DNA of 64,000 nt, taken from Nostoc sp. CHAB 5834. GTDB taxonomy: Bacteria > Cyanobacteriota > Cyanobacteriia > Cyanobacteriales > Nostocaceae. The notes under the pieces were generated by a model. The model did no database searches. It was given only the letters and a program-made list of their open reading frames with translations, and was not told the origin of the DNA. Location: positions 15,665-79,664 of the forward strand of contig JAIVFU010000026.1 of assembly GCA_020829485.1 (NCBI GenBank), in the 5' to 3' direction. The position numbers and the translations under genes were made by a program. The stretch's first letter is position 1. Every line of letters starts with the position of its first letter. Shown here piece by piece: positions 51,559-60,628 of the stretch.

Positions 51559-52200
51559 GTGAATAAGCTGATTCACCTCTGCGCTAATCTAGAGGCTATA
51601 TCTCAAAAAAGGCTTATGACACCTGAAGAAATTGCGGTTACGTTAACAGAATTATTTGGCACATCGGCTGTTAGTGCGTTGGCGCAGCCCGTCGTAGGCA
51701 TCGCTCCTGGATCGTGGCAAGTAGATACTTCTACTTTTCGGCTGTTGGTGCTGCTTTGCGAAGATAATACTTGGTTGCGAGTTTTACTACCTATTGTGCC
51801 TATCCAAGAAGCCCAACCATTTTTAGAACAGTTCCTAGAAGCCAACTTTGATGATACTCAAGAAGTACGTTACGCTTTGTATGAAGGGGTGATTTATGGA
51901 GTATTTCAACATAACAGTAGCACTCTAATCGGTGCAGATTTGTCCAATGCAATCAATCAACTTGTATCTCTCCATGAGGCTGGATTAGATAATGTCTTTA
52001 ATCGACTAATAGAAAGCCGTATCCGGCAAATTATTCAGGCAGCAAAACAGCAAGGACAATCTCTACAAGCTACTATGCAAACTTTGGAACGCTTTTACGC
52101 GGAAGGATTGATGGGTGAAATAAATCAAACCTCAGAGGCACGAGAAGAAGTTCTAGCTGCTTGGCAGCGTCAGCTAGAAAATTTATGGAATGAGGATTGA
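51559..52200 (+). CDS. hypothetical protein, possible YbjN/chaperone-like fold
   Basis: A 213-residue soluble acidic protein starting at GTG 51559 or ATG 51616. The middle, WLRVLLPIVPIQEAQPFLEQFLEANFDDTQEVRYAL then VIYGVFQHNSSTL, has the strand-helix order of YbjN or secretion-chaperone proteins; this is a weak similarity by eye. A small repeat (51682-51711) inserts ALAQPVVGIAP in frame near residue 45. The C-terminal third is helical. No function proposed. Confidence 0.65.
   Translation: MNKLIHLCANLEAISQKRLMTPEEIAVTLTELFGTSAVSALAQPVVGIAPGSWQVDTSTFRLLVLLCEDNTWLRVLLPIVPIQEAQPFLEQFLEANFDDTQEVRYALYEGVIYGVFQHNSSTLIGADLSNAINQLVSLHEAGLDNVFNRLIESRIRQIIQAAKQQGQSLQATMQTLERFYAEGLMGEINQTSEAREEVLAAWQRQLENLWNED
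51682..51711 (+). repeat. small dispersed repeat inside a coding gene
   Basis: GCGCAGCCCGTCGTAGGCAT followed by CGC is the same module as 3510 and 27880 with a few changes. It is in frame and adds about ten residues to the YbjN-like protein. Confidence 0.7.
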
Positions 52201-52276
52201 TTTCAATTTCTAATCAGGGTTTTTATCCGCTTCCCTTTACAGATTAAAGTAATTCACACACATATCTCTCTTTATC

Positions 52277-52648
52277 ATGGATATCATTGAAATCCTCAAA
52301 GAAGACTATCAAAGATTCCCAGTAAATCAAACTTACAGTATTTACGCTCCAGACGTTTATTTTCAAGATCCACTAAATAAATTTCGTGGCGTTAAACGTT
52401 ATCAAAAAATGGTTAATTTTATCCAAACTTGGTTTTTATATCCCAAGATGGACTTACATAATATTCAACGTTTAGGAGACACAATAAAAACTGAGTGGAC
52501 ACTCAGTTGGAATACTCCTCTTCCCTGGAAGCCACGAATCTCTATTCCTGGTTGGAGTGAATTAAGTCTCAACTCTGATGGTTTGATTGTCTCCCATGTC
52601 GATTATTGGAATTGTTCACGTTTAGATGTGGTGAAGCAGCATTTATAG
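52277..52648 (+). CDS. DUF2358 family protein
   Basis: A 123-residue protein with an NTF2-like cone fold: ILKEDYQRFPVNQTYSIYAP, DVYFQDPLNKFRGVKRYQKM, TEWTLSWNTPLPWKPRISIPGWSEL, DGLIVSHVDYWNCSRLDV. Conserved in cyanobacteria and plastids as DUF2358. No catalytic role established. Confidence 0.88.
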   Translation: MDIIEILKEDYQRFPVNQTYSIYAPDVYFQDPLNKFRGVKRYQKMVNFIQTWFLYPKMDLHNIQRLGDTIKTEWTLSWNTPLPWKPRISIPGWSELSLNSDGLIVSHVDYWNCSRLDVVKQHL

Positions 52649-53466
52649 AGCTTTTGGTTGAGTCCAATATAAAACTTATGCACTGTACAAATGCATCGTG
52701 ATGTGCATTACCTAAAATAGGAAGTTTTCAGGCTTTTCTTAATTATTCTGCGATGCCTACGGCGGTAAACTACCTAAATAGACTATGTTGTAGGGAACAA
52801 TGCTGTGCCCTTACGAAAGATATGGTTTTTAACCTTGCTCCATATTTAATATTTCTTGTCAATGCGTAAGTCCTACAATAGAGCCTACTAGTGTTGAGGA
52901 GTAGATTCCAAGCCGTGTACACGCAAATCCTAAAAACCTGGCTTGCTGAGGCTTTAGCAAGCCATTACTATCAAGATGGCAACATTCATAATTAACGTTA
53001 AAGCAATAGTTCAAAAAACCAGATGCTATATCTGAATTAAGAGAAATTACTCAGATTTATATATTAGTTTTTTAAAAAATAAAAAAATATTCACTAATTT
53101 TACTGAACCAGTAAACAGCCTTACTAAGCCAAACTAGCTTTAGAACTTTCTCTAACGAATATATTTATGTCCCATCCAAAACGTAAATTAGTATTTTAGA
53201 AAAAGCTGAATTTAGTTCGGCTGGACTGAAAATAATTGATTCAAGTATGGTTTGATGATAATTGCAATGATAAAGAAGCTTGATGTGCAGTTAATATCAG
53301 GCAAGATCATGCATATTTTATTATGCATTTTGTAGTGTAGTCTGATTTTTAGTCATATTGAAAATCGCAAATTGTAGCATTTTCAATAATTTTGCTTGTC
53401 TAATTTCTAATTAGACTTTATAGTAATACGGTGTTTTTCCTTAGAATTTCTCGGCAGATTTTTACC
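52649..53466. other. long intergenic region
   Basis: The first 225 bases are the family B element. From 52875 to 53466 the DNA is AT-rich with no recognised gene, dyad or RNA. Confidence 0.5.
52672..52874. mobile_element. MITE-like element, family B, long copy 2 (inverted)
   Basis: Reverse-complement copy of 50333-50536, reading ACTTATGCACTGTACAAATG at the left and CTTGTCAATGCGTAAGTCCT at the right. Together the two copies flank the HupE-like, YbjN-like and DUF2358 genes in opposite orientation. Confidence 0.88.
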
Positions 53467-54219
53467 ATGATTTATTCTCACAAATTGCAGAAGTATTTGG
53501 CAGCTTTCTCTTTATCTGTAGTATTAGTAGCTGATTTAGTAATCACACAAAAAGCTCCTCCAGCTTTTGCCCAGACGGTAAATTCATCTATCGGTAATGG
53601 CGTAACATTCAGTTGCAATGATAGTGAAGCGACAATCAAAGCTAAAAATGGCCCCAGAGTAGTTAAAGGAAGTACAGCGTTTTATATTGGTTATCAGCAG
53701 GTTTCATCTAAGAACAAAAATCCTGTAACTATTCGTTTTAATAATGGTATCAAATCATGGTGTAGAACTGATTACGAAACAACGAATGACGATGGTACAG
53801 GTTATGGATTGTATTGGGATGGAGCGAATGTTTTATATGGCGTTTACTCCTCCACTGGTAGTCAGACTGGTAATGATTTTCGCCGCTTTGCAACTGGGCG
53901 TTGGTTGTCTAGCTATGGTAGCGGAGGCGGGCCAAAAGTCGCAGTTATAGCCCGGATTAATCCAGCCAATGGTCAGGTTAACTATGCCACATTTTTAACT
54001 GCCAAAAAGGCGGATAATGGACAAACTAACTCTTTAGTTGTCCAAAATCTATCATGGAATGGCACAAATTTGACTGTGCAAGCAAAGTCATGGTGGACTC
54101 CTCGTCGCACTAATACAAATTCCATGAATTGCACTGGTTCATCACCTTATCAATACATAGCCGTATTCACTGGCGATTTAACAAAGGTTAACTCGGCTTC
54201 AGCCCCTACCTGTAGTTAA
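53467..54219 (+). CDS. secreted hypothetical protein
   Basis: A 250-residue exported protein from ATG 53467. Signal peptide up to PPAFAQ (about residue 36); mature part is beta-rich with aromatic strands (NDDGTGYGLYWDGANVLYGVYSSTG; FRRFATGRWLSSYGSGGGPKVAVIARINPANGQVNYATFL), about four cysteines. It resembles a surface beta-propeller or lectin-like domain but I cannot name the family. Confidence 0.72.
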   Translation: MIYSHKLQKYLAAFSLSVVLVADLVITQKAPPAFAQTVNSSIGNGVTFSCNDSEATIKAKNGPRVVKGSTAFYIGYQQVSSKNKNPVTIRFNNGIKSWCRTDYETTNDDGTGYGLYWDGANVLYGVYSSTGSQTGNDFRRFATGRWLSSYGSGGGPKVAVIARINPANGQVNYATFLTAKKADNGQTNSLVVQNLSWNGTNLTVQAKSWWTPRRTNTNSMNCTGSSPYQYIAVFTGDLTKVNSASAPTCS

Positions 54220-54283
54220 AGGTAATGATTCAGCTATCAAATTGAGGAAGCATATTTTTTACGGTTGTTTAGAAATTGATAAA

Positions 54284-54320
54284 AGCGATCGCTCTTGGTA
54301 TTTGTAGTGCGATCGCTCTT
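54284..54320. terminator. two-way hairpin made of two HIP1 sites
   Basis: AGCGATCGC and GCGATCGCT pair across a 16-base loop, between convergent genes. AAAA precedes and CTTT follows, so it could end both transcripts. Each arm is itself the HIP1 palindrome. Confidence 0.6.
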
Positions 54321-54336
54321 TCTCATTTATCTACTC

Positions 54337-55611
54337 CTAATTTTTCCCATGCGGACGATGAATAATTGTCTCCAAAACTCGCCGCTTGGCTTTTGGATCA
54401 ATACCTACTAAGCGGATATACTCACCGCTATATTCTGCCAAAGTTGCCTCTAAGTTTGAGATTGCATCAGACTCGGCATCAATGTGGCTATGAACACAAC
54501 TTTGCCAAGAACCTGTGCGGAAACGGCGCTCATCTACGTGTTCAATACTAATTTTGTAACCTTGAGATAATAATTGCCGAATCTGTTCTTGTGTCTCTAG
54601 GGTTAAATGTGGGCTTGATACTTCCTGTTTCTGGAATCCATTCGTTTTTGGTTCTTGAGTTGCACCATTACTTGACGACTGATTAATTGGTGTTACAGCA
54701 GCAGGTGTTGCAGATTGAGAATTTCTACCTCGATTGAGTCGGTTGTAATCGTCAACCAAATGGGAATTTTCTACCCGTTTTTGTTCACCAACGAGGAAGT
54801 TACCAGACTCGATCAAGTGAGATAGCCTGAAATCTGGCTTTTTAAATTCTGGTGGCCCTTCAGTGCTGTTAACCACATTCAAGGATACTTTCTCAAAACC
54901 TACTTGATGGATGTAGTTGCGGATTTGTTCGTCATAAATGCGCGATCGCAAAGCACTAAAAAAGTCAATAGATTGGTTGACAAATGTATCAACTAGCTGT
55001 TCAACTTCCTTCTGTGACAATCCATCTGCTTCAAAAATCCCTTTGACAATTCCCACCTTGTCGTCTCTGTCTGGCTCCCAGTAAAATTTCTCCATCCGTC
55101 CATCCCGAATTAACGGTGCATAGAGAGTGGAAAAATCATTACCTGTGACGATAATCGGTACACGATGTAAAGGTGTAGAATCATAGCTTCCAGGCAACTG
55201 CACATCTGTGGGATTATCAGCAATATTCATCAGTGTGGCATTCACCAACTGCGTATTTACAGTATATTGAGTGCCTTCATCAAAGCGTCCAGCCCCCGCA
55301 TCTAAATCGTTAATCATCAGTACACACATTTTGCCGCGTACTTTGATCAGTTCTGCTGTTTCCCGATAGCGCAGCCGAATCAACCGTGCTGGATCTCCTG
55401 CATCTGGACTTTCCAATTCGCCGCCAGATATGTTAGTCACTTCGATACCCATTTTCTCGAAGACTAATTGACATTGAAATGTTTTGCCTTCTCCCTTGCG
55501 CCCGTGAATACCCAAAATTACGGGGACTCGCACGCCAGGAAGCTTTAGAAAGTTTTTGGTGATGTGGACAGCCAATTTGTCCAGAAACCGAGGAGCGATG
55601 TAGTAACCCAT
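54337..55611 (-). CDS. rca: Rubisco activase with small-subunit-like C-terminal domain
   Basis: A 424-residue AAA+ protein that removes inhibitory sugar phosphates from Rubisco and, in cyanobacteria, clusters with it in carboxysomes. From ATG 55611: MGYYIAPRFLDKLAVHITKN, Walker A GRKGEGKT (37-44), Walker B MCVLMINDLDAGAGRFDEG (about 97-115), sensor motif VPIIVTGNDFSTLYAPLIRDGR. A Gln/Ser-rich linker (about 305-340) leads to an RbcS-like domain (THLTLETQEQIRQLLSQGYK ... VGIDPKAKRRVLETIIHRP). About 1.6 kb downstream of rbcS, on the same strand, with three unrelated genes between. Confidence 0.97.
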   Translation of the reverse strand: MGYYIAPRFLDKLAVHITKNFLKLPGVRVPVILGIHGRKGEGKTFQCQLVFEKMGIEVTNISGGELESPDAGDPARLIRLRYRETAELIKVRGKMCVLMINDLDAGAGRFDEGTQYTVNTQLVNATLMNIADNPTDVQLPGSYDSTPLHRVPIIVTGNDFSTLYAPLIRDGRMEKFYWEPDRDDKVGIVKGIFEADGLSQKEVEQLVDTFVNQSIDFFSALRSRIYDEQIRNYIHQVGFEKVSLNVVNSTEGPPEFKKPDFRLSHLIESGNFLVGEQKRVENSHLVDDYNRLNRGRNSQSATPAAVTPINQSSSNGATQEPKTNGFQKQEVSSPHLTLETQEQIRQLLSQGYKISIEHVDERRFRTGSWQSCVHSHIDAESDAISNLEATLAEYSGEYIRLVGIDPKAKRRVLETIIHRPHGKN

Positions 55612-55698
55612 AAAATTATTTTTGCCTAGCACTGCTTAAAGTAATGTTAAGTTTTTTTGGTGATGACTGTTTATTTATCTTTTGGTAGAAAAGCAACG

Positions 55699-56085
55699 CT
55701 ACCACACACGTCTTATTGGATATGCATCAAAAATTTTATCAGCACTCAGTAATGGTATATTTTCTACAAGTGCTTGTGCAATTAAAATTCGGTCGAATGG
55801 ATCGCGATGATGTAAAGGTAGTGTGGCAACAACAGTAATATGGCTAATTTTGATATCGAGTAACCTAAAATCGTTTAGGTTGAGTTGCTGTGTGATGAAT
55901 ATCTCAAATGGCTGATTTAAACTAAGCTTGCCTAAATTATGCTTAATAGCTATTTCCCATAGACTAGCGATACTTAGTAAAATTTCATTATTCTCATCAT
56001 TGATTAATTCTACTACTTGATTACTAAGTCTTGAATTATCCGTCACATACCAAATAAAAGTATGTGTATCCAGCAGTAATCTCAT
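55699..56085 (-). CDS. PIN-domain toxin, VapC type
   Basis: A 128-residue PIN ribonuclease: LLLDTHTFIWYV (Asp6), SIASLWEIAIKHNLGKL (Glu), HHRDPFDRILIAQAL (two Asp), PLLSADKIFDAYPI. The DTHxFIW start and DPFDRxLIAQA are typical of the group paired with Phd antitoxins. Overlaps the antitoxin stop by four bases. Confidence 0.93.
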   Translation of the reverse strand: MRLLLDTHTFIWYVTDNSRLSNQVVELINDENNEILLSIASLWEIAIKHNLGKLSLNQPFEIFITQQLNLNDFRLLDIKISHITVVATLPLHHRDPFDRILIAQALVENIPLLSADKIFDAYPIRRVW

Positions 56086-56309
56086 TCCATATATTCCTTA
56101 AACTCTTCGAGTGGTGCATCGAAGTCATCAGATATTGTAATTAAACCCTTTGCACTTCCAGGTTGACGGCGGTGTTTAACTGGCGACACAGGAGTTAACT
56201 TCACAACAGGTTGATTATCTTTGATGATGATGACTTCCTCACCACTGAGTGCTGCTTCAATTAAGTCGGATAAGTTTTGAGATGCTTCAGCTAGAGTAAT
56301 TTGTTGCAT
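56082..56309 (-). CDS. Phd/YefM-type antitoxin
   Basis: A 75-residue antitoxin, MQQITLAEASQNLSDLIEAA, LSGEEVIIIKDNQPVVKLTPV, with an acidic C-terminus (DDFDAPLEEFKEYME) that would block the PIN toxin. I start at the ATG at 56309; one three codons upstream is also possible. Likely represses its own promoter. Confidence 0.92.
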   Translation of the reverse strand: MQQITLAEASQNLSDLIEAALSGEEVIIIKDNQPVVKLTPVSPVKHRRQPGSAKGLITISDDFDAPLEEFKEYME

Positions 56310-56369
56310 AGTTACCACCTTTGGATATAAAAATTAGGTGCTACCACTATCCTAACTTTGAATGCTCGA

Positions 56370-56996
56370 TTAAGTCAGAGGAAACCAATTTAACCAAGCT
56401 TCCCAATTTTCTACTATTTGAGCAAATTCTGCATAACCGCCTGCTTTGGGATGAACACCATCATTAGCTCTTGCTTCATTAATCCAGGTGTTTGATTTTT
56501 CTAATATCGGAAAAATGTCTAAATAAGATACATTTAATTCTTTACAAATCAAAGCATATTGGTTGGATAAATCTATAGTTCTTTGCTTTCTTTGAGGATG
56601 TTCTTGTTCTGCGTATGGTGCTAGTCCAACCATCAAAATAGGGTATAACTTTTGAGCTTCACTTAAAATTTCACAAGCATTTTTGATAGAATCTACCAAA
56701 TCAACACGAGTTTTACCATTTTCTAATGTTGTATCATTCAATCCAAAAGAAAATACAACTCTACCATCATATTCTTTGGGTAATCGTAGTGATACTTCCT
56801 GTAACCAACGCTTTGCTATATCAGCACTCGTATCACGCCTAATTCCTAAATTATAGTAAGTAATGTCATAACCTTTTTTATTAGCATTTGTACATACTCT
56901 ACCTGTCCAACCAAGACATTCTTGATCGCCAGTACCATTAACGAAGGAGTCACCAACAAAACAAATCCTTACTTCTGGTAGATGTACTAAACTCAT
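56370..56996 (-). CDS. SGNH/GDSL hydrolase
   Basis: A 208-residue esterase-type enzyme. Block I ICFVGDSFVNGTGDQ (Ser), block III FSFGLNDTT (Asn), block V DGVHPKAGGYAEFA (Asp, His). No signal peptide. It lies between rbcS and the toxin-antitoxin pair on the same strand, after the rbc terminator, so it is not in the Rubisco operon. Substrate unknown. Confidence 0.92.
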   Translation of the reverse strand: MSLVHLPEVRICFVGDSFVNGTGDQECLGWTGRVCTNANKKGYDITYYNLGIRRDTSADIAKRWLQEVSLRLPKEYDGRVVFSFGLNDTTLENGKTRVDLVDSIKNACEILSEAQKLYPILMVGLAPYAEQEHPQRKQRTIDLSNQYALICKELNVSYLDIFPILEKSNTWINEARANDGVHPKAGGYAEFAQIVENWEAWLNWFPLT

Positions 56997-57046
56997 TATT
57001 TGTCTATTGTCTAATTCTTAAATTTTTGCTTCAAATCCAGATTTTA

Positions 57047-57108
57047 ACGAACCACAGAGACGCAGAGGAAACAGAGAGAAGAAAAAAATGCTTAACTGAA
57101 CTGTATTG
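57047..57108. repeat. truncated family D element
   Basis: Reverse complement of the left half of the element at 51322: the end CTTAACTGAACTGTATTG and the CGAACCACAGAGACGCAGAG module are present, but the other end and direct repeats are not. Confidence 0.7.
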
Positions 57109-57140
57109 AAGTTTGACAGAATTTTTATGATTCTTTAGTT

Positions 57141-57177
57141 AAAAAATAGGAGAGGCAGATAATTCTACCTCTCCTAT
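57141..57177 (-). terminator. rho-independent terminator of rbcLXS
   Basis: On the minus strand ATAGGAGAGG-TAGAATTATCTG-CCTCTCCTAT is followed by TTTTTTAAC, 35 bases after the rbcS stop. A strong intrinsic terminator. Confidence 0.88.
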
Positions 57178-57211
57178 GCGGTTAAACTAATTACTTAGAG
57201 CAACCCTTGCT

Positions 57212-57550
57212 TTAGTATCTGTTAGCTTTGTTAGGTTTGTGAACAAGAAAGCTGAGAATTTGGCACTGCTTGATGTTGTCAAAACCCACAACACGGATAT
57301 AGCTAGTGCTGAATTGAGAACGGCATCCTTGAACTTCGCTCAATACTTCTTGAGTGGATTTAGCACCGAACAAAGGCAACTTCCACATTGTCCAATATAA
57401 TTCTGTTGGCTCAGAAGTTTCGTTAAACTCGATCGCTGGAATGTAACCTTGATTCAAAATGTACTGAATCTGCTTGGCAATTTGAGCGTCAGTCAGGGGT
57501 GGCAGATAAGAAAGGGTTTCGTAACGACGCTCTTTTGGTAAAGTTTGCAT
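57212..57550 (-). CDS. rbcS: Rubisco small subunit
   Basis: A 112-residue form IB small subunit: [90 protein letters not shown]. Normal length. Third gene of rbcL-rbcX-rbcS, 200 bases after rbcX, with a strong terminator downstream. Confidence 0.98.
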   Translation of the reverse strand: MQTLPKERRYETLSYLPPLTDAQIAKQIQYILNQGYIPAIEFNETSEPTELYWTMWKLPLFGAKSTQEVLSEVQGCRSQFSTSYIRVVGFDNIKQCQILSFLVHKPNKANRY

Positions 57551-57750
57551 AGCTTTTTGATAATGGGTTGCGATTTTTGACTACTAGGTTGACCTTGCCA
57601 ATTTTAGATTTTAGATTGCCAATTTTAGATTTTTTACACAGCCAGAGCAGTTTTAACTACCGAATAAATCTATAACTCAAACAGTAACTAGATTCATTTT
57701 TGGTAACAATCCAAAATCCAAAATCCAAAATCCAAAATTGGTTGACCGAA
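57551..57750. repeat. STRR heptads between rbcX and rbcS
   Basis: Bases 57598-57636 carry ATTTTAG-type units and 57709-57738 carry about four CCAAAAT heptads (ATCCAAAATCCAAAATCCAA). The two are near-complementary across about 70 bases, so this gap in the rbc operon may fold. Confidence 0.7.
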
Positions 57751-58161
57751 CTAATTAGATAAGTTATCCAAATTCGGATCTGAAGTTGCTTGCTGTTCTG
57801 GTTGCAGACTGGGGTTAGATGTGTCTACTACTTGTGTGATGCGTTCTAAATGCTGGCGACGTTGCTCCATATTGGCTTGCTGAATACCAGTACGAACCAT
57901 TTCCGGTAAAAATTCTATGATTTCTTCGGCAATGTGTTCTCTGACAGTCATGATTCGCAATGCCAAATCTGGCTTTTCTCGCAACAGTTGCTCAATGTAT
58001 GATTCACCATTCTGAATTTTGCCAGCAGAAAAGTTATGCAGCCAAAGTTCTAATGGCGGATTCGTTTCGCCTAGCTGTGCCAATACTGTCCTTAGAGCCT
58101 GATAAGTCAGATAGCTTTGGAGAGTTTTGGCTGTGTCCTTCGCAATTTGCTTAAGATTCAT
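57751..58161 (-). CDS. rbcX: Rubisco assembly chaperone RbcX
   Basis: A 136-residue helical chaperone that binds the C-terminal tail of RbcL and stabilises L8 cores. MNLKQIAKDTAKTLQSYLTYQALRTVLAQL, NPPLELWLHNFSAGKIQNGESYIEQLL and EHIAEEIIEFLPEMV are the family helices. The last 30 residues are a Gln/Ser-rich tail, common in Nostocales. Middle gene of the rbc operon. Confidence 0.97.
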   Translation of the reverse strand: MNLKQIAKDTAKTLQSYLTYQALRTVLAQLGETNPPLELWLHNFSAGKIQNGESYIEQLLREKPDLALRIMTVREHIAEEIIEFLPEMVRTGIQQANMEQRRQHLERITQVVDTSNPSLQPEQQATSDPNLDNLSN

Positions 58162-58180
58162 GCTTGACCCCAGCCCTGAA

Positions 58181-58290
58181 GAGTTATGAGTTATGAGTTA
58201 TGAGTTATGAATTAATGCAAATCCTAACTCTTGTACAGACGCGATGAATCGCGTCTCTACTTCTAACTCTTAACTCTTAACTGTTAACTC
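58181..58290. repeat. composite STRR / palindrome between rbcL and rbcX
   Basis: Four GAGTTAT heptads (58181-58208), then the palindrome AGACGCGATGAATCGCGTCT (58237-58256), then about four CTTAACT heptads (58262-58290). GAGTTAT and its partner differ from full complementarity at one base per seven, so the arrays can form the stem and the palindrome the loop. Confidence 0.82.
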
Positions 58291-58293
58291 AGA

Positions 58294-59724
58294 TCAGACG
58301 GTATCCATTGCTTCAAACTCGAACTTGATTTCTTTCCACAGTTCGCAAGCAACGGCTAGTTCAGGAGACCACTTGGCAGCTTCGCGGATGATATCGTTAC
58401 CTTCACGAGCCAAGTTGCGGCCTTCGTTACGAGCTTGAACAACGGCTTCCAAGGCGACGCGGTTAGCGGTTGCACCAGGAGCGTTACCCCAAGGGTGTCC
58501 CAGAGTACCACCACCGAATTGTAGTACGGAGTCATCACCAAAGATTTCTACTAGCGCGGGCATGTGCCATACGTGGATACCACCAGAAGCAACTGCCATT
58601 ACACCAGGTAGAGAAGCCCAGTCTTGGGTAAAGTAAATACCACGAGACTTGTCTTGCTCAATGTAGTTTTCACGCAACAGGTCAACGAAGCCCATTGTGA
58701 TGCCGCGCTCACCTTCCAACTTACCAACTACTGTACCGGTGTGGATGTGATCACCACCAGACAAACGTAGGGCTTTAGCCAATACACGGAAGTGGATACC
58801 GTGGTTCTTTTGACGGTCAATTACAGCGTGCATAGCACGGTGAATGTGTAGCAAGATACCGTTGTCGCGGCACCAACGAGCCAATGTGGTGTTGGCGGTG
58901 AAACCTGCGGTTAGGTAGTCATGCATGATGATGGGCTGTTTGAGTTCTTTAGCGTACTCAGCCCGTTTCAGCATTTCTTCACAGGTAGGAGCGGTCACGT
59001 TTAGGTAGTGACCTTTAATTTCACCGGTTTCTGCTTGAGCTTTGGTGATAGCTTCAGCAACGAACAAGAAGCGATCGCGCCATCTTTGGAATGGTGCGGA
59101 GTTGATGTTTTCGTCGTCTTTGGTGAAGTCCAAACCACCGCGTAAGCACTCGTATACAGCGCGTCCGTAGTTCTTAGCAGAAAGACCCAATTTGGGCTTA
59201 ATGGTACAACCCAGCAAAGGACGACCGTATTTGTTTAACTTGTCGCGCTCAACTTGGATACCATGAGGAGGCCCTTGGAAGGTCTTGATGTAAGCTACTG
59301 GGAAACGAATGTCTTCTAGACGCAGTGCCCGTAAAGCTTTGAAACCAAATACGTTACCTACAATTGAGGTCAATACGTTGGTTACAGAGCCTTCTTCAAA
59401 CAAGTCCAAAGGATAGGCAACGTAGCAGATGTACTGGTTGTCTTCGCCGGGAACTGGTTCGATGTCATAACAACGACCTTTGTAGCGATCGAGGTCGGTG
59501 AGCAAGTCTGTCCACACAGTTGTCCAAGTACCTGTGGAAGACTCAGCCGCTACAGCCGCACCTGCTTCTTCGGGAGGAACACCAGGCTGAGGTGTCATGC
59601 GGAACGCAGCTAGAAGATCGGTATCTTTTGGTGTGTAATCGGGTGTGTAATAAGTTAGTCTGTAATCTTTAACCCCGGCTTGATACCCAGATTTGCTCTG
59701 AGTCTTCGTTTGAGCGTAAGACAT
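58294..59724 (-). CDS. rbcL: Rubisco large subunit, form IB
   Basis: The 476-residue catalytic subunit that carboxylates ribulose-1,5-bisphosphate. Seen: [41 protein letters not shown], catalytic lysine in [12 protein letters not shown], the carbamylated lysine site [26 protein letters not shown], and loop 6 [17 protein letters not shown]. First gene of rbcL-rbcX-rbcS. GGAAGGATAAAAT before the ATG is a good ribosome site. A long AT-rich leader lies upstream, as in other Nostocales. Confidence 0.99.
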   Translation of the reverse strand: MSYAQTKTQSKSGYQAGVKDYRLTYYTPDYTPKDTDLLAAFRMTPQPGVPPEEAGAAVAAESSTGTWTTVWTDLLTDLDRYKGRCYDIEPVPGEDNQYICYVAYPLDLFEEGSVTNVLTSIVGNVFGFKALRALRLEDIRFPVAYIKTFQGPPHGIQVERDKLNKYGRPLLGCTIKPKLGLSAKNYGRAVYECLRGGLDFTKDDENINSAPFQRWRDRFLFVAEAITKAQAETGEIKGHYLNVTAPTCEEMLKRAEYAKELKQPIIMHDYLTAGFTANTTLARWCRDNGILLHIHRAMHAVIDRQKNHGIHFRVLAKALRLSGGDHIHTGTVVGKLEGERGITMGFVDLLRENYIEQDKSRGIYFTQDWASLPGVMAVASGGIHVWHMPALVEIFGDDSVLQFGGGTLGHPWGNAPGATANRVALEAVVQARNEGRNLAREGNDIIREAAKWSPELAVACELWKEIKFEFEAMDTV

Positions 59725-60449
59725 ATTTTATCCTTCCCTGAAATCACTCTTGTTAATTATCAAATCACGTTTTGTGCAACTTCCCCTCACCCGATTTTTC
59801 CCCCCTTTATCGGGGAGGAGATCAGAAAAAATTTTTGTTAGGGGTTGTTTTTGGCAAAGGGTAGCAGTTTTTTTGCGGCTGACACTTTGGTAGCGGTGGT
59901 AGCCCTCCTCACCAGTGTTATCCCCTTCTAGGGGTACACGACCTAGCGCTTCTACTGTTCCCTCTTCTTACGAATCAAAATTCTTTTTTACCTCTTCTTC
60001 GCACCTAACTAAACCTTTTCAATTTCACCAAAACTTCCGCTTTTGCGGCTTTATTTTAGATAATTTCCCTACAAATCGGGGTATTCAGGGGATTGGGCTG
60101 GCTGGCACACATTCCCGCCTCTACACTCCTTGTATCTTCTCCGTTGATGGAAAAGATACCAGAAAATAATTTACTTGACAGAGATTTAGCAGAGTCGTGA
60201 GCGTAAAGATAAAAAATTGCACACCACGTAATTTGTAACTTATTCCACAATATATCAATAATTCGATAAGTTATTCTTTGAAAGTTTTTAACTTATATAT
60301 TTAATTTTGTTATTACATAAAGATTTAACATTTTGTTACAGATGCTTTACAAGGTGTCATCAATAACTGTAGAGAAGCTTTTGGGGAGTGGGGAGTGGGG
60401 AGTTAGGAGTTAGGAGTTATAAGAATTATTTTCCTAATGCCCAATGCCC
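59725..60449. promoter_or_regulatory. rbcL upstream region
   Basis: About 700 bases before rbcL without a convincing gene. The part next to rbcL is pyrimidine-rich on the plus strand; 60230-60350 is very AT-rich and contains a TTATCGAATTATTGATA-type partial dyad on the minus strand, a possible regulator site. Bases 60380-60420 are GGGGAGT and TTAGGAG heptads. The promoter itself cannot be placed with confidence. Confidence 0.4.
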
Positions 60450-60628
60450 CAGGGCTATTTCGTTATAGACATAAACCGCCCAGAACTAAAGTTCACAGGC
60501 TTTTAGCCCAACTCCACTAAAGTGGACTAAAAACCTTTATTAGTCGTCTTTAGACGACTTTTACTATTAGCCTCAGAATTTATTCTGAGGCGGGCTAGAT
60601 GAGAATGAAATAGCCCTGCCCAATGCCC
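60440..60628. mobile_element. MITE-like element, family C, copy 2, with 10-bp direct repeats
   Basis: CCCAATGCCC is at 60440-60449 and again at 60619-60628. The 169-base element between has ends CAGGGCTATTTCGTT and AATGAAATAGCCCTG, related to the ends at 46964 and 47169. Inside are dyads GTCCACTTTAGTGGA-type and GTCGTCTTTAGACGAC and CTCAGAATTTATTCTGAG. The target was a heptad array of AATGCCC units, which may itself explain part of the direct repeat. Confidence 0.82.

Noticed and set aside
59915..60169. 84-codon plus-strand frame and 64-codon minus-strand frame upstream of rbcL
   Set aside because: No ribosome site, low-quality composition, and the region is expected to be the rbcL leader.
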